NCBI GenBank assembly: GCA_027946375.1
Contig: JAPEUT010000101.1
Location: 1 to 64,000, forward strand
DNA length: 64,000 nt
DNA from: Neodidymelliopsis sp. IMI 364377
Lineage: Eukaryota > Ascomycota > Dothideomycetes > Pleosporales > Didymellaceae
Direction of reading: 5' to 3'
The translations under genes were made by a program, and so were the position numbers. The notes below the pieces were generated by a model. That model saw nothing but the letters and a program-made list of their open reading frames with translations. It ran no database searches and was not told where the DNA came from. This document shows positions 10,486 to 21,228 of this stretch, piece after piece (positions within the stretch are counted from its first letter, which is position 1; every line of letters begins with the position of its first letter).

Positions 10486-13400
10486 GATCACGAGCTTGGA
10501 GCGTAGACACCCAGAGACGGGCGGTTTGGTTGCTCAGTGGTAGTCTAGGAGTGTATCCGACCTGATGTCTCAAGCATGGTACGCGCACGGTGTCAGAACA
10601 ACGTTGAAAAATCGGAAAAGGAACCCTTCGGGTGGAGGGCGCTTGCAAGTGTTCTTGTAGAGCGTGGTTGAGTGACCGTTGAGCGTGGATGCACTGGTGG
10701 CTCGAAACTGTCACAGTTCGACTGCTGCAGAGAGCACATCTGCCGGGTTGTATCCTCCAGTGAGAACGGTCGAGTCCAGGATAGATACGAAGCCCCCGCC
10801 AATCCGCGAGCGGAGCTTTCCCGCCCGCATATAGTCGCTGTGAGGCCGGCGCTTGTACGACAGCGTTGAGAGGGCACGACAGCAACGCTATTCGTCGTGC
10901 TGCAGATTGAAGAGAGGGCTAATTGCTCCCAATTAGGCAAGGTAAATGCCATTAATATCCTTCACCGCAGGTCACACGGAACTAGGCCAGGGTCGAAAGG
11001 GGCCCGCACTGGATCAGGCTCGCTTCGGCACGACGGCACTGGGCGTACCGTCAACGGCACAGTCCACTCAGAGATTCGTCCAGAGGCGCCAGAGGCGATC
11101 ATCGCGGACGCCGGCTTCGACTACCAGATGCAGTGCAGATCTGAGTTGGCCATGCTGTGCACGCGTGCAATGTACGGTGCCTGCTTCCTCGCGTCGCACA
11201 GCTTTGGTAATGCTACGTGCCTCGGGTTCGGAGCGGTGCTCTTGCATGAATGTCTTGGCCCGTCCAGCTCCAGAAGTCAACCGACTCTGGCTTTGGGCTT
11301 CGATGATAGGGCTCCCCTGTCGGCGGTGACTCGGGCTACAAGCGTTGTGGCTGGCCAGCGAGGTTGGGATGTTGAAGATTGCGGGATGGGAACGGGCTCT
11401 TCCGGCAAGGACAGTGGCCTCGCCAAAGTGTGAAGCGAAAGCCTCATCTCAAGCCATCTGCAACAAGCGATATTGGTCACAGCTCATCACAAATTGTGCC
11501 AGAGTTCAGCCCAAAGGGCACGGTCACTGACACGTGTTTGGACGCACAGCAAACCGGTTATACGTCATCGGTCTCTCATTCGGTCTCAATCTGCGTCTGC
11601 ATCAACTCTACGAAGACTCCTTCGGTCATTAATCCTGCTGTACCACGCGATTGTCTGCGACCGATGGCGGATGGAGCGTTGACTCACTGCGACAACGGCA
11701 CATGGGACTCATGACTCCACTCTATCAACCTGCGACTCTGACCGCTTCTCCGGCCACAAGAGGCTCTACTCAAGGGAGCAGCTTCGAGAGCGGTCGCGAT
11801 GGAACCCTCGCTACGTCTACAACCAACGAATTTGCAGAAGCCTACCACACCATGCTCCCGTGACTGAAAGCTCATGCGAGTTAGCATGACTCTTCTCTCT
11901 TTTGCTCTCCACTACCACGACGGGCCCGTTGAAGCGCAAAGGAACGAGGCGAATCAGCTCGTCAAAATGCATTCTGGAGTTGACACTACACCTCGCTAAA
12001 GGGGCTTGCGAACAGGCATTAGATCAAGCCCACCTCGACTCCCGTGCCAAGAAGACCGTGGAAAGCTACTTTGCGCAGTTTGCGCGAATACAGCGCCGAC
12101 ACAACGGTCATTGTACCGTGCTCAACTGTCAGAACTCGTCCAGACCTGCATCGAATTCCGAAAATTTCTGCCGATGGCAGACAACTTACGTCAAGCTCAG
12201 CTATGTTAATTCAAAATGAGTCGTGAACCTAGCAAATCCGCAGGTGCGAACAATAGGTTCAATAAAGATCTACCGAAGATTTGACGACAGAACTCATCCT
12301 TCGTCTGGACACGGCCCACATTCAGGCGAGGGCAGAAAATGGTCTCCCGAAGACCAGGATGCACACCACGGGTTGAAGCGGGTACCAGGTCAGCATGAAG
12401 TCCACGCTGTCAGGTGAGCAAATCTCACGCGTGCTCAAGCCCGAGGAGTACATGTGTACTCACGAGCCATTCGTGCACTATCAAGTATTGATTGGTACGG
12501 TCGGTAACCAATCACCAGCTGCATCAGCCGTAGGTCATCTAAACAGGAAAACACTCCATCCTTACACAGGCCCGATTCACGCTGGCCTAATTAGTGGCAT
12601 TTCTTCCATCTCAATGACCTAATTAACGGACTATACATAGCAGCATCAGCGCGCAAACAAATCCTGGTCGGGTGGCTTGCCCCACTATGGGAGCTAGGCT
12701 TGTATGCTTTGTTATTGGCTGGACTAGAGAAAGCTTGTCAAGCAAAATCCAACTCCCACGCATGCATTCGCACCAGTCAGCGTGCAATCCCGCGCGGAGA
12801 GTGCCATCACGCCTTCGCTCTGTCGCTTCTGCATGTTGCGCCCATGCCAGTGTGCCGCGTCACACGAGAAATGATAACTCGCGTAGCTCGGAAATCCGCA
12901 CCAACCGACCTGCCTGGTTGGGCTGACCATGCTCTCTCTCTTCTCGTCTGTCCAGCTAGCACGGTCTTCGAGTCCCGCTGTGGAAATGATCACGACAACT
13001 GTGACTTCGAATTGGGCCGGCTCAAGTCTGCATGACCCCTCTATTTTGCCCCAATGCTCTGGTCTCAAGTTGCACGAGCGAATAGCTTCGAGAATCCGCC
13101 GCATATTGCGGTGCCACGACTCACTGCGCTTCTGTCGGTGTCGAGACCAAAGCAGGAACCAACCTCTTGCTGTCACGCTTCACAACATTAAACACGTTCA
13201 ACGCTCCACATGCATCTCACAGCTCAAGATCTTCGCAGACGAATGGGGCTACAAGCAACGTTCGGGCCGGCGAGTTATCGCAGCCGCTGCAAGTGTTCAC
13301 GGATACACTTTTGCTTGCCCCGCAAGAGGTTGGGGACAGTAAAAAGCCAAGAGACACGGACCTGGTTACTAGAGTTCGTGAGCCCGACTAGACAATCCTT

Positions 13401-13991
13401 CCCTAGTACCAAAGAAGTCAGTTAACGTGCTCGACGAGCTCACGAAATCTTTCAACCGATCGATAGCCGTCCAGATATGTACCCCTCTCAAGCCATGTGC
13501 TGCAGTTGGCTCTAGCGCGGCGGGTAAGTTAGCCCCAAAATAGGTGCAATCTCGAAAGGCCCCAAATTTCGATATCTGCCTGCAGCGTGCAACTAGCTCG
13601 GCCAATCATTACTCTGTATCACATGCACAATGGCGTTCGCACCCTCATGCCGTTGGGTGGGCACAGTTGACCACTGGGTCAATAGCCTAGGGTCCAAGAA
13701 TAGATCGAGCAGCATTTGCTCACATTGTACCGTTTGTGGCACTCTTAAGGTACATATATGCCAGTTCCTGCCCACCAGAAAAAGTAGACAGCAGCATAAT
13801 TTGGTTCTCTTCCTTCTTTGTACCCTGAAGTCCGCTGGTCGAACTTCATCCACCTATCTTTAATTACGAGCAGCCGGCCGAGCCCTGCCATCCTGTCCCT
13901 TGCAAATCGTCCCGTCGTGCGTTAGTGGTTATTGCCGCATTGTTTACTAGCTTTCTGTACCATCGCCTGGGGCTTTAGTACATACATCGCC
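10486..13991. other. 3.5-kb region with no recognisable gene
   Basis: Lies between the divergent SAM/PH and Zn2Cys6 genes. Open frames here are short, overlap on both strands and have no recognisable motif, consistent with chance. The only discrete structure I find is an inverted pair of CCAAT boxes at 12489-12514. Probably upstream regulatory DNA of the two flanking genes, possibly with non-coding transcripts. No transposon ends or long repeats seen by eye. Confidence 0.45.
12489..12514. promoter_or_regulatory. Inverted repeat of two CCAAT boxes
   Basis: TGATTGGT and ACCAATCA form perfect 8-bp inverted arms around a 10-bp spacer (ACGGTCGGTA). Each arm contains the pentamer bound by the Hap/NF-Y-type CCAAT-binding complex. 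It lies 1.5 kb upstream of the Zn2Cys6 gene start and 2.0 kb from the SAM/PH start. A role is only inferred; an 8-bp inverted repeat can arise by chance in this much DNA. Confidence 0.3.
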
Positions 13992-16057
13992 ATGTCGCCC
14001 TCTTCTTCACTCACATCAACAGCCAAACAATCTTCAAGTATGGTTGGAACCACAACTGCTGCCAACGCAGCAAAGCAAGCTGCCTCAAAAATGCATCGTC
14101 GATCACGAACAGGTAAGGCTCACCCTCTCTGTCTCGTATGCAGGGTTCCGTCCCGCTTGAACATTTAATTAACCGTAGCTTTACAGGGTGCTTCACATGT
14201 CGTCTACGACGCAAGAAGTGTGATGAAGGAAAGGGTTCGTGCCGCGCCTGCAAACATCTTGGTCTCAAGTGCGAATACAAGAGACCAGTATGGTGGAGCA
14301 ACAACGAGCAAAGAAGGAACCAGAAGGAAGTCATTAAGAACATTATCAAGCGCACAAAATTGAACGAGAAGACCGCACAAGGTGTCGCAATGAGCACAAA
14401 CACACCGCCAAGTCTCTGCCACTCGATGCAGACTGCCGACAACTTCTCTGATGGTATGGGTTGCACTCGCGCACCTTCAGTTGATTCTCAAAACTCCCTG
14501 GACTACAATTTCAACACAGTCACACCCCCGGACTTCTACAATGCGACAATGCCACCACCAATGTTCGCGCCTATCTACCAACATCCCGGCCAATTCGCAC
14601 CGTATGAGGTCGATATTAAGACTGAAAGCCAGATGTTCATCAACGATATTCCAACTCGCAGGGATTCGACATTCTCTACTTTCAGCCACTATCAAACACC
14701 ACCAGCTGTTGGCCACGGATACCCTACCGATAACTGGATTCAGCAAGACTACTTTGAGAGCCGCCGTGAGTCTTTTGCCGAGGAACCGCTTGACTTCAAC
14801 ACTTTCGACTTTCCCACACACGGTGCCTTCAGCCCTTCCCATCAGCCCATGGTTCAGGTGGACGAATGTGATCAGCACCTTCTGACTCACTTTGTCGACA
14901 ATGTCATGCACATGGTTTATCCAGTACTTGAGGCGAACCAGCCTGGATCAGCTCGCGACAAGGTGATCCTTCCAGCGCTCGAGACCAACAAGGCCTATCT
15001 GCACGCTTGTCTCAGCGTTTCGGCGCTGCACATGAAGACCACTCAGGGGTTGAGTGGAGACGACATCGACAACGATGTCTACAGGAACCGCTTCGCCGCT
15101 GTCCAGCAGCTTACAGATTCCCTGATGAGTGACTGCGACCACGCTCAGACGTTGGAGGCCACACTTGGAATGATTTTCTTCCCTTGCTCAGTCGGTCGAT
15201 TCGACGATGCTTTGATGGACATCTCCTGGCACCAGCACTTCCAGGCAGTTCAAAGTCTTGTTCACAAACTCGAGCTGCCAAACCAACTTGTCGCTATGAA
15301 CGGACAGCAACACTCTCAGCCTCCTCCTTTCAACATGACCCTCGCTTCGTGGATCGACATCCTCGGCGCTACCATGCTCGGCAGGACACCATCCTTTGCT
15401 GACACTTACCGTGAGAAGCTCATTGCTGATGCGCCCTCCGGCCTTGCTGAACTCATGGGTTGCGAGGACCGAATCATGTACCTGATCTCAGAGATTGCTT
15501 GCCTCGATGCGCTAAAGCAGGAGGGCATGGACGACGTGCAACTGTGCCAGCACATTCAGCTCCTCGGTGAACAGATCAGCCTGACCGAGCCACCTGTCGG
15601 CTCGAACAACAGCGCGCTGTCGTCCACTGGCGAGATTCTTCCCAGGCAGCTGCGCAGAAACATGACTGCCGTCTACCGTCTTGCAGCTCGCATCTACCTT
15701 TGCAGCTTAGTTCCTGACTTTGACCGGACTCAGCCCATCAACGCCAACCTCGTCAGCGCACTCAGCAAGGCTATGGACTACATTCCCAGCGGACCCGATG
15801 GCTTCGACCGCTCCCTTGTGTGGCCTCTGCTTGTCGCAGGCACAGTCTCTTTGCCAAACTCATCCTTCCGCAAGATGTTTTCCGAGCGCACCAGCCGCCT
15901 CGGCGATGCCTCCAACTCTGGTTCGTTCGGAAGGATGAAGGCACTCCTAGGCGAGGTGTGGGCCGTCAATGACCACAACCTCTCCAAGGGCATCAAACAG
16001 AGTGTCCACTGGCGGGATACGATGCATCAGAAGGGTTGGGACTACTTGCTCATCTGA
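13992..16057 (+). CDS. Zn2Cys6 transcription factor, Pro1/NosA/RosA-like
   Basis: About 663 residues. Exon 1 is 13992-14112, an intron runs 14113-14186, and exon 2 is 14187-16057. The splice joins ...MHRRSRTG to the zinc cluster. The six cysteines are at about residues 42, 45, 52, 59, 62 and 69 (CFTCRLRRKKC...CRACKHLGLKC), binding two zinc ions. They are followed by EYKRPVWWSNNEQRR and a basic stretch (KEVIKNIIKRTKLNEK). A Pro/Ser/Tyr-rich linker leads to a long helical fungal regulatory domain (about 250-640). The zinc cluster and the KRPVWWSNN segment resemble the Pro1 (Sordaria) and NosA/RosA (Aspergillus) regulators of fruiting-body development. I make this match from memory of the family, so the subfamily call is moderate while the Zn2Cys6 call is near certain. 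It should act in the nucleus as a DNA-binding regulator. Upstream lies a large gene-free region that may hold its control elements. Confidence 0.88.
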
Positions 16058-16847
16058 GTATCCCCGCCACTCTGCTGGACGCATCGTGATCTGTTTGCAC
16101 ATTCGTTTCAGGCGATTTTCGCCAAAAGCACTTGCTTCTTCTTTGCATATATTTTCTTCGCGCACTATACCCACTTTCTGTTCTTTTGGCGTTATCTGCT
16201 CGCGTGAGCTAGATGCATTTTTTACGGCGCGGGGGCATCGACTGGAGCACGATGCAGGCACACGACGACACGTTTGCATATCTGGGGTTAGGAAAGGGGC
16301 ATTGGGATGCTAGTGCAGCTCCCTCATTTGCATGTACAGTAGTTGAATAGGGGCACACAGCTCAGCTCGGAGAGAATCAAAGCCAACACCACTGGCGTAA
16401 CGCTCAGATTACTTTGCCGCCTTTGTGCATCTCAGAGAGTGATTGGTGATTGGCTGTGGTTGGAGGCTGCGACCTCCACAGGTGGCGTGGAACCGGTAGG
16501 TCCTGGCCCGTTTCTGACAGGCTGACGTCTAAGTTTAGTAAGGGGTGCGGGAGGCGACATGGCGCTCGAGGGACGCTGCATCTCGAGGCGAAGGGCGATT
16601 TCGAGCTGCGGCGTGTTTTCGTTCTGGATGCTTGCTCTTTCCAAGACGGAAGAAGGTTTTGCCTAGGTGTGATTAGCCCGCCAGCTGAGCTGAGGGCCGT
16701 CAAGAACGGGCCGCGCCTACCTCCAGGGCTCCTCTAGGCAATCGGCCGTGCTGGTTTCCGCAGCACTTCTGGCTTCGTATTTCGCCCCCACCCTTTCTGA
16801 ATACGCCTCCGTACCGCGCTCTCGAACCTCGTACGCCACGCACATCC
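16058..16847. other. Intergenic region
   Basis: About 790 bp between two plus-strand genes. Around 16438-16455 there are two directly repeated TGATTGG motifs (reverse-strand CCAAT boxes) about 400 bp upstream of the next ATG, a plausible CCAAT-type promoter element. No gene seen. Confidence 0.4.
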
Positions 16848-18002
16848 ATGGCCTCCCCAGCCGCACATTCTTTTGCGTCCGTAGACACGACGACGCAAGG
16901 ACCGCACAAAGATGAGGTCGAGTCGCCAAGCATCTCCGTGACAAATGCGCTGGCACGCTACGAGTACGATCATGCTTCGCCGGGGGGCACCAAGATTCTG
17001 ATGGTGGAATGGGAAGATGACGACTCAACGCGCGGGGTTCGCGGGGACTGGCATGTCTCGTGGGAGGGCAGCACAAGAGTGTTGCCAGCAGACGACCAGC
17101 AGGCCAGCGACGTGAACCGCATGTACTTCCTGCTGCCACCAGGCGTTGCAGTACCCAAAAGTGTCACTCTGACACACCGGCCGCAGGAGGCCGGTAAGAC
17201 CCCTGTGGTATGGCACACGAACCCATTGCCTGCGCTTTTCCCTCCCGAGTTGGGAGCCTCAGCACGTGCAGCTGGGAAGAAGGGCGTGCTGCACACAATA
17301 TGGGCCAAGAAGCGACTGCAGGTACTGCAAAAGGAGATTGAAGCTGAGTCGCGGGATAACGTCGAGGGCATTGGGCTGCTCATGGCGGTGCAGGAGAAGG
17401 AGTGGATAGAGCAAACGTTTGGTGTCAGTGCACGCCCGTCCGGTCTCAGCATCTCGCTCCCAACAGGGCCACCAACAAACGGCCCTGCAAGCCCAAAGTC
17501 GCCTGGTGGAGGACGGCTGCTTGACAAGCTTGCAGGCTTGAAGCTTAGTACCAACCAGCGAGACCTCACACCCAAATTAGACGACAAGAGCACACATGTA
17601 CCCTTCGCAAACCCTCTTTCGCCAGAGGGCTCAGACGTTGCCATATCCTCATTCTCCTCTTTCGCAATGCTCAAGGGCGAGAACCCGTCATCACTAGCAG
17701 CGAAGCCCCCGCAACCACCCCAGCCGTTGCAGACAGCAGCACCACGGAAAATCGCGGTACAGGTCCCTCCCCCCTCCATAGTCTCGCGACAGGACTCTAC
17801 AGGAATGGCTTCGCTCAACGCACTCTCAAGCCCAGCTCCCATATTCCAGTCTCGAGAACCGATAGCATCAGACGACGACGATAAGGACGACGGACTCTTT
17901 GCATCACCAATTGATCCGAGAAGCCCTGAGATTGGAAAGAGTCCTTTCTCCTTTGCGGGCAACGATACGGCGAAGTACTTGCACAGAGATGACGATGCAT
18001 AG
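16848..18002 (+). CDS. Conserved fungal protein of unknown function
   Basis: Single-exon gene of 384 residues, start at the first ATG of the open frame after a pyrimidine-rich leader. The first 190 residues look globular. They contain a beta-rich part (ALARYEYDHASPGGTKILMV, then WHVSWEGSTRVLPAD and MYFLLPPGVAVP), then FPPELGA, then a helical segment (GVLHTIWAKKRLQVLQKEIE and IGLLMAVQEKEWIEQTFGV). The rest (about 200-384) is Pro/Ser-rich and probably disordered, ending in acidic SDDDDKDDG and a last NDTAKYLHRDDDA. No signal peptide or membrane segment is present. I do not recognise a named domain. The order of a structured N-terminus and a disordered tail suggests an adaptor or regulatory protein, but no function should be assigned. 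It is certainly a real gene given its length and composition. Confidence 0.75.
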   Translation: MASPAAHSFASVDTTTQGPHKDEVESPSISVTNALARYEYDHASPGGTKILMVEWEDDDSTRGVRGDWHVSWEGSTRVLPADDQQASDVNRMYFLLPPGVAVPKSVTLTHRPQEAGKTPVVWHTNPLPALFPPELGASARAAGKKGVLHTIWAKKRLQVLQKEIEAESRDNVEGIGLLMAVQEKEWIEQTFGVSARPSGLSISLPTGPPTNGPASPKSPGGGRLLDKLAGLKLSTNQRDLTPKLDDKSTHVPFANPLSPEGSDVAISSFSSFAMLKGENPSSLAAKPPQPPQPLQTAAPRKIAVQVPPPSIVSRQDSTGMASLNALSSPAPIFQSREPIASDDDDKDDGLFASPIDPRSPEIGKSPFSFAGNDTAKYLHRDDDA

Positions 18003-18466
18003 GTTATGAAAAAGATGGCAGTTCGTGTGTTGAGCTTAGCGTTTCTTAGACATCATGGTTGGCGGAGGTCTTGTGCATGTTGATACCTGGGCGAATTCGT
18101 CGCCGAAAGAGCGTAGCCTTATGAATGAATGAACCATATAATCATTGTTCGAATCTCTTCCTGTATTCACTGATTGAAGGATTCTCCTGCCCTAACTGTC
18201 TAATAATCAAAAACCCTGTTTCGACTGGTCGTGTGCAAGCAAAGGTTCACATCACGTGGCAGAGTTACCTGGACCCTGCCAAGAACCGATGTCATCGCAT
18301 AAGTTTTGGATGCTAAAGTTGAACGTGAACACCATACCAAACCTCTGACGCCTGCCTTTTCCACGTCTACAAAACATTGAATTTGCGCTCAACTACCACG
18401 CCGTTCTCATAATTCTCAGGATCTTCGGTTCACCGCAGTTTTTTCCGACTACGCACGCTCACTACC
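18003..18466. other. Intergenic region
   Basis: About 460 bp between the unknown-protein gene and the Spp2 gene, both on the plus strand. It should hold a 3' UTR and the Spp2 promoter. A GTTCGAATC motif at 18155-18163 resembles a tRNA B box, but no tRNA fold surrounds it. Confidence 0.45.
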
Positions 18467-19822
18467 ATGGCCGCAGGCGGCTTCAAGATGTCGCTGGGCG
18501 GCCTGAAGGCGAAACCAGGCCTTAAAGCAGTCGCCGTTAGAAAGGATGTAAAACCAAAACGAGCTCTTCTTGGTGACGACGAGCCAGAAGACACAAACAA
18601 GCAGCAAGAAATATCAGGTTGGGATGCAGCAGAGGGCGGCGCAGTCGACATCAACGGCCCAAAGGAGAAGAAGGGACCTCTGGTTATACCGTCCTTGCCA
18701 AATCGGAATTGGCGCGAGGAGGCACGAAAGAAGCAGTTAGAGAAAGCACCACATACACAACAGCAGAACGTGGATGTTGTCATGGAAGAGGAAGAGAAGG
18801 AGGTGGTATACGGGCTCACAGTGCCTACGAAACCTGCGGAAGCGCAGGAAAACGGCAGTGCTGAGGCTACAGAGCCTATGGAAGTCGATGCCGACTCCTC
18901 GCTCACAGAGGCGCAACGCCTCGAAAAGGCTGCGCTCGAGTCTCTCCTCAACGGCAAATCTACCGACAACTCGCGCATTGTCCCGGCAATCACCGACGAA
19001 GAAGCTCTTCAGAACGACCTCAACGATGCGCCCGACGAACCCTCACTCGACGCCTATGAAGCTACACCCATAGAAGGCTTCGGTCTGGCGATGCTGCGAG
19101 GCATGGGTTGGAAAGACAGCGACGGCGAATCTGCACGTAAAAACGGCGCGAAGACACCAAAGGAAGTCAAGCGACGGCCTGCGCTGCTGGGAATTGGCGC
19201 GAAAGAAGACGCCGCTAAAGACGTGGAGCTGGGCGAGTTCAACAGTAAAGCGAGGGGGAAGAAGGGACAAGGGAAAGGGAAAGACGCACCACAAGGATAC
19301 AATCCCGTCACCTTACGCAACAAAAAGACAGGTGAGGTCATCACAGAGGAGGAGTTGAAGAAGAAATTAGAAGGCCAGGAGATGTTACAAGACGAGAAGC
19401 CCTCTAAGGAATCGCGCAGGCGCGACTCTGAAGACGAGGACAAGTCTGAACGCCGTCGAGATCGACGAGACGACCGCGATCGCGAGCGTAAGCGTGACTC
19501 CTCCTACGACAACGAACGCAGACGCGACCGTGATCGCACGTCAGACCGGCGGCGCGACAAATACGACGACTACGACAGCGAGCGCAGACGAGAAAAGCGC
19601 GACAGGCGAGACCGGAGTCGCAGTCCTCGCGACGACAGCCGACGCGAAAAGAGGCGTGATCGCTACCGGAGTCGCAGTCGAGACTCAAAGGATAGGCGGG
19701 AGCGACGCGACAGGAGTCGGAGTCGGAGTCGGGAGCGGAGGAAGGAGAGGGGGTATGACAATGAGAGGGAGGAGCGGAAGAGGAGGTATAGGGATGAGAA
19801 GTCTTCGTCTTCGAGGAGGTAG
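18467..19822 (+). CDS. SPP2: Pre-mRNA splicing factor Spp2 (G-patch, RS-like tail)
   Basis: Spp2 (GPKOW in animals) activates the DEAH-box helicase Prp2 at the catalytic activation step of the spliceosome. The 451-residue intronless frame begins MAAGGFKMSLGGLK and has a conserved segment LVIPSLPNRNWREEARKKQ (about residues 71-90). The G-patch part, GFGLAMLRGMGWKDSDG, lies at about 203-220, followed by RRPALLGIGAK. A Gly/Lys-rich linker leads into GYNPVTLRNKKTGEVI. From about residue 320 to the end the protein is almost entirely Arg/Asp/Ser/Glu, an RS/RD-like tail. That tail is much longer than in budding yeast Spp2 and is typical of spliceosomal proteins in filamentous fungi. It should be nuclear. 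The complementary strand of this tail also stays open for a long way because of its codon composition, but that is a shadow. Confidence 0.88.
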   Translation: MAAGGFKMSLGGLKAKPGLKAVAVRKDVKPKRALLGDDEPEDTNKQQEISGWDAAEGGAVDINGPKEKKGPLVIPSLPNRNWREEARKKQLEKAPHTQQQNVDVVMEEEEKEVVYGLTVPTKPAEAQENGSAEATEPMEVDADSSLTEAQRLEKAALESLLNGKSTDNSRIVPAITDEEALQNDLNDAPDEPSLDAYEATPIEGFGLAMLRGMGWKDSDGESARKNGAKTPKEVKRRPALLGIGAKEDAAKDVELGEFNSKARGKKGQGKGKDAPQGYNPVTLRNKKTGEVITEEELKKKLEGQEMLQDEKPSKESRRRDSEDEDKSERRRDRRDDRDRERKRDSSYDNERRRDRDRTSDRRRDKYDDYDSERRREKRDRRDRSRSPRDDSRREKRRDRYRSRSRDSKDRRERRDRSRSRSRERRKERGYDNEREERKRRYRDEKSSSSRR

Positions 19823-20196
19823 CGAGTATAGTTGATTGGCATTGCGAGGCGCTGGATAACACCGATAGAATGGAGGGTTCATTATTTGCAGGAACATCGT
19901 ATGAAGAATGGCCTTTGTTGATACATACATTCGACCTAATACCCACCAGTTCACGTTTGGGTTGCAGATACTCTGTCATGTGAAATGTCCGTAATTACTG
20001 TGTCGATGCTTCATGTATTAATTATGATAGATATATCAATGCTTTCTAAAACGCTCAATGTTCCCTCTCCTTGGCTCGTACAGTCATACACATGCTTATG
20101 CGTGCTCTAAAAACAAAATATAACCGTGCTCATGAGGTGGTATATTAACAGACAAAAAATGCATTAAAACATTAAGGACCACTACAGGAGAGGCGC
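19823..20196. other. Convergent intergenic region
   Basis: About 370 bp between the stops of two converging genes. A/T-rich around 19980-20165, consistent with two overlapping or adjacent 3' UTRs and poly(A) signals. Nothing else seen. Confidence 0.5.
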
Positions 20197-21228
20197 TTAG
20201 AAATTCTGCGAGGGAAGAGGCGCCTCGGGCTTAGGATAGTGGTTGTTATACCCGTTGGCGTTGGGGTAGAAGTTTTGCCCAGTTTCCGCATATCCATCGG
20301 TGGCTCGTCCGTTACCATTGACATGGGGCACGGCGTTGGTGGACTGTCCACGGAAATACTGCTGGCTCTCTGCGGCACCGTCGCCCGTCGTCCTGGGCTG
20401 GACTCCACCCTCCTCGGCCATTTGCATCTCGGTCTGGTAGCTCTGGTGGTGCTTGGTGCGGACTGCAGGCAGGAAGTCGATGAAGAAGCTAAGGACATAC
20501 CAGGTGTAGACGAACGCGATGATCCATTCGAATACAGCGGCTACGTTCCAGTAATCGTACAGCTGAGTAACACCGAAGACGACGCAGAGGCAGATTCTTG
20601 GCAAACGTTAGCTTACCAATCGCTAGAAATCACAGCCAAAGAAGCACTTACTCGGCGATGATGAAGGCCAACTTGACCCAGAAGGAAATTCGAAGAATCG
20701 AGTGCTGACGGTAGTGGATTCCAAGACGTTGGTACTCCCAGCAGATGAAGATAGCGCTGACGATGTAGCCGATAATGAAAACACCCAAGCAGATGTTATG
20801 CATGCGGTTGTGGTTTTTGTTGTCGTAGATCGTGAGGAGAATAAGGCCTACGGCGCCTACGATTGCAGCGATAATACTGAGCAGAGAGTAGATTTTCTGC
20901 CAGACGGAAGTGTTGGGCGCGAGTTTGCCGGCGTGACGCAGGTAGCGCTCAAAGATGAATGCGAGGTCGAAAGTTACGACTGTGACTGCGGACATGGCAA
21001 TAAACATCGGCTTAAGGTTTTCGGCACCAATATCTGAACAGCATTAGTTGTGCATCAAGTTGTTGATACGAGCAACAAACCAGAGATGTATGCAATATGC
21101 TGGTTGGCATCCATAGTGACGAAGTGAGGGTGCCCTCTCGCACTCCAGTACACCAACATGGTAATCAACATGGCCATCCATACTATCGAACTGAAGATGG
21201 GTACAACCCAAAACGATGCGGTCAACAT
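20197..21228 (-). CDS. Frag1/DRAM/Sfk1-family multispanning membrane protein
   Basis: 309 residues in three exons (21081-21228, 20652-21033, 20197-20596); the introns of 47 and 55 nt keep the frame exactly. It starts MLTASFWVVPIFSSIVWMAM, with the first membrane span right at the N-terminus. After DANQHIAYISDIGAENLKP, an extracytoplasmic loop typical of the family, come about five more hydrophobic segments: MFIAMSAVTVVTFDLAF, the region after WQKIYSLLSII, ICLGVFIIGYIVSAIFICW, LRISFWVKLAFIIAEICLC, and VFEWIIAFVYTWYVLSFFI. The last 100 residues are a hydrophilic cytoplasmic tail. Yeast Sfk1 works with the PI4-kinase Stt4 at the plasma membrane, and animal DRAM and Frag1 relate to lysosomes and GPI handling, so the precise role here is open. 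An STT4 gene lies in this window, but 40 kb away, so nothing is implied by position. Confidence 0.83.

Noticed and set aside
10897..11433. 178-codon plus-strand frame in the 3.5-kb gene-free block
   Set aside because: Opens at a non-ATG codon, shows no domain or intron pattern, overlaps other frames on both strands; most likely chance in GC-rich DNA.
18120..18170. tRNA-like B box GTTCGAATC near 18155
   Set aside because: Flanks do not fold as a cloverleaf; no A box.
19404..19979. 191-codon minus-strand frame opposite the Spp2 tail
   Set aside because: Arises from the Arg/Asp/Ser codon bias of the plus-strand RS-like tail.
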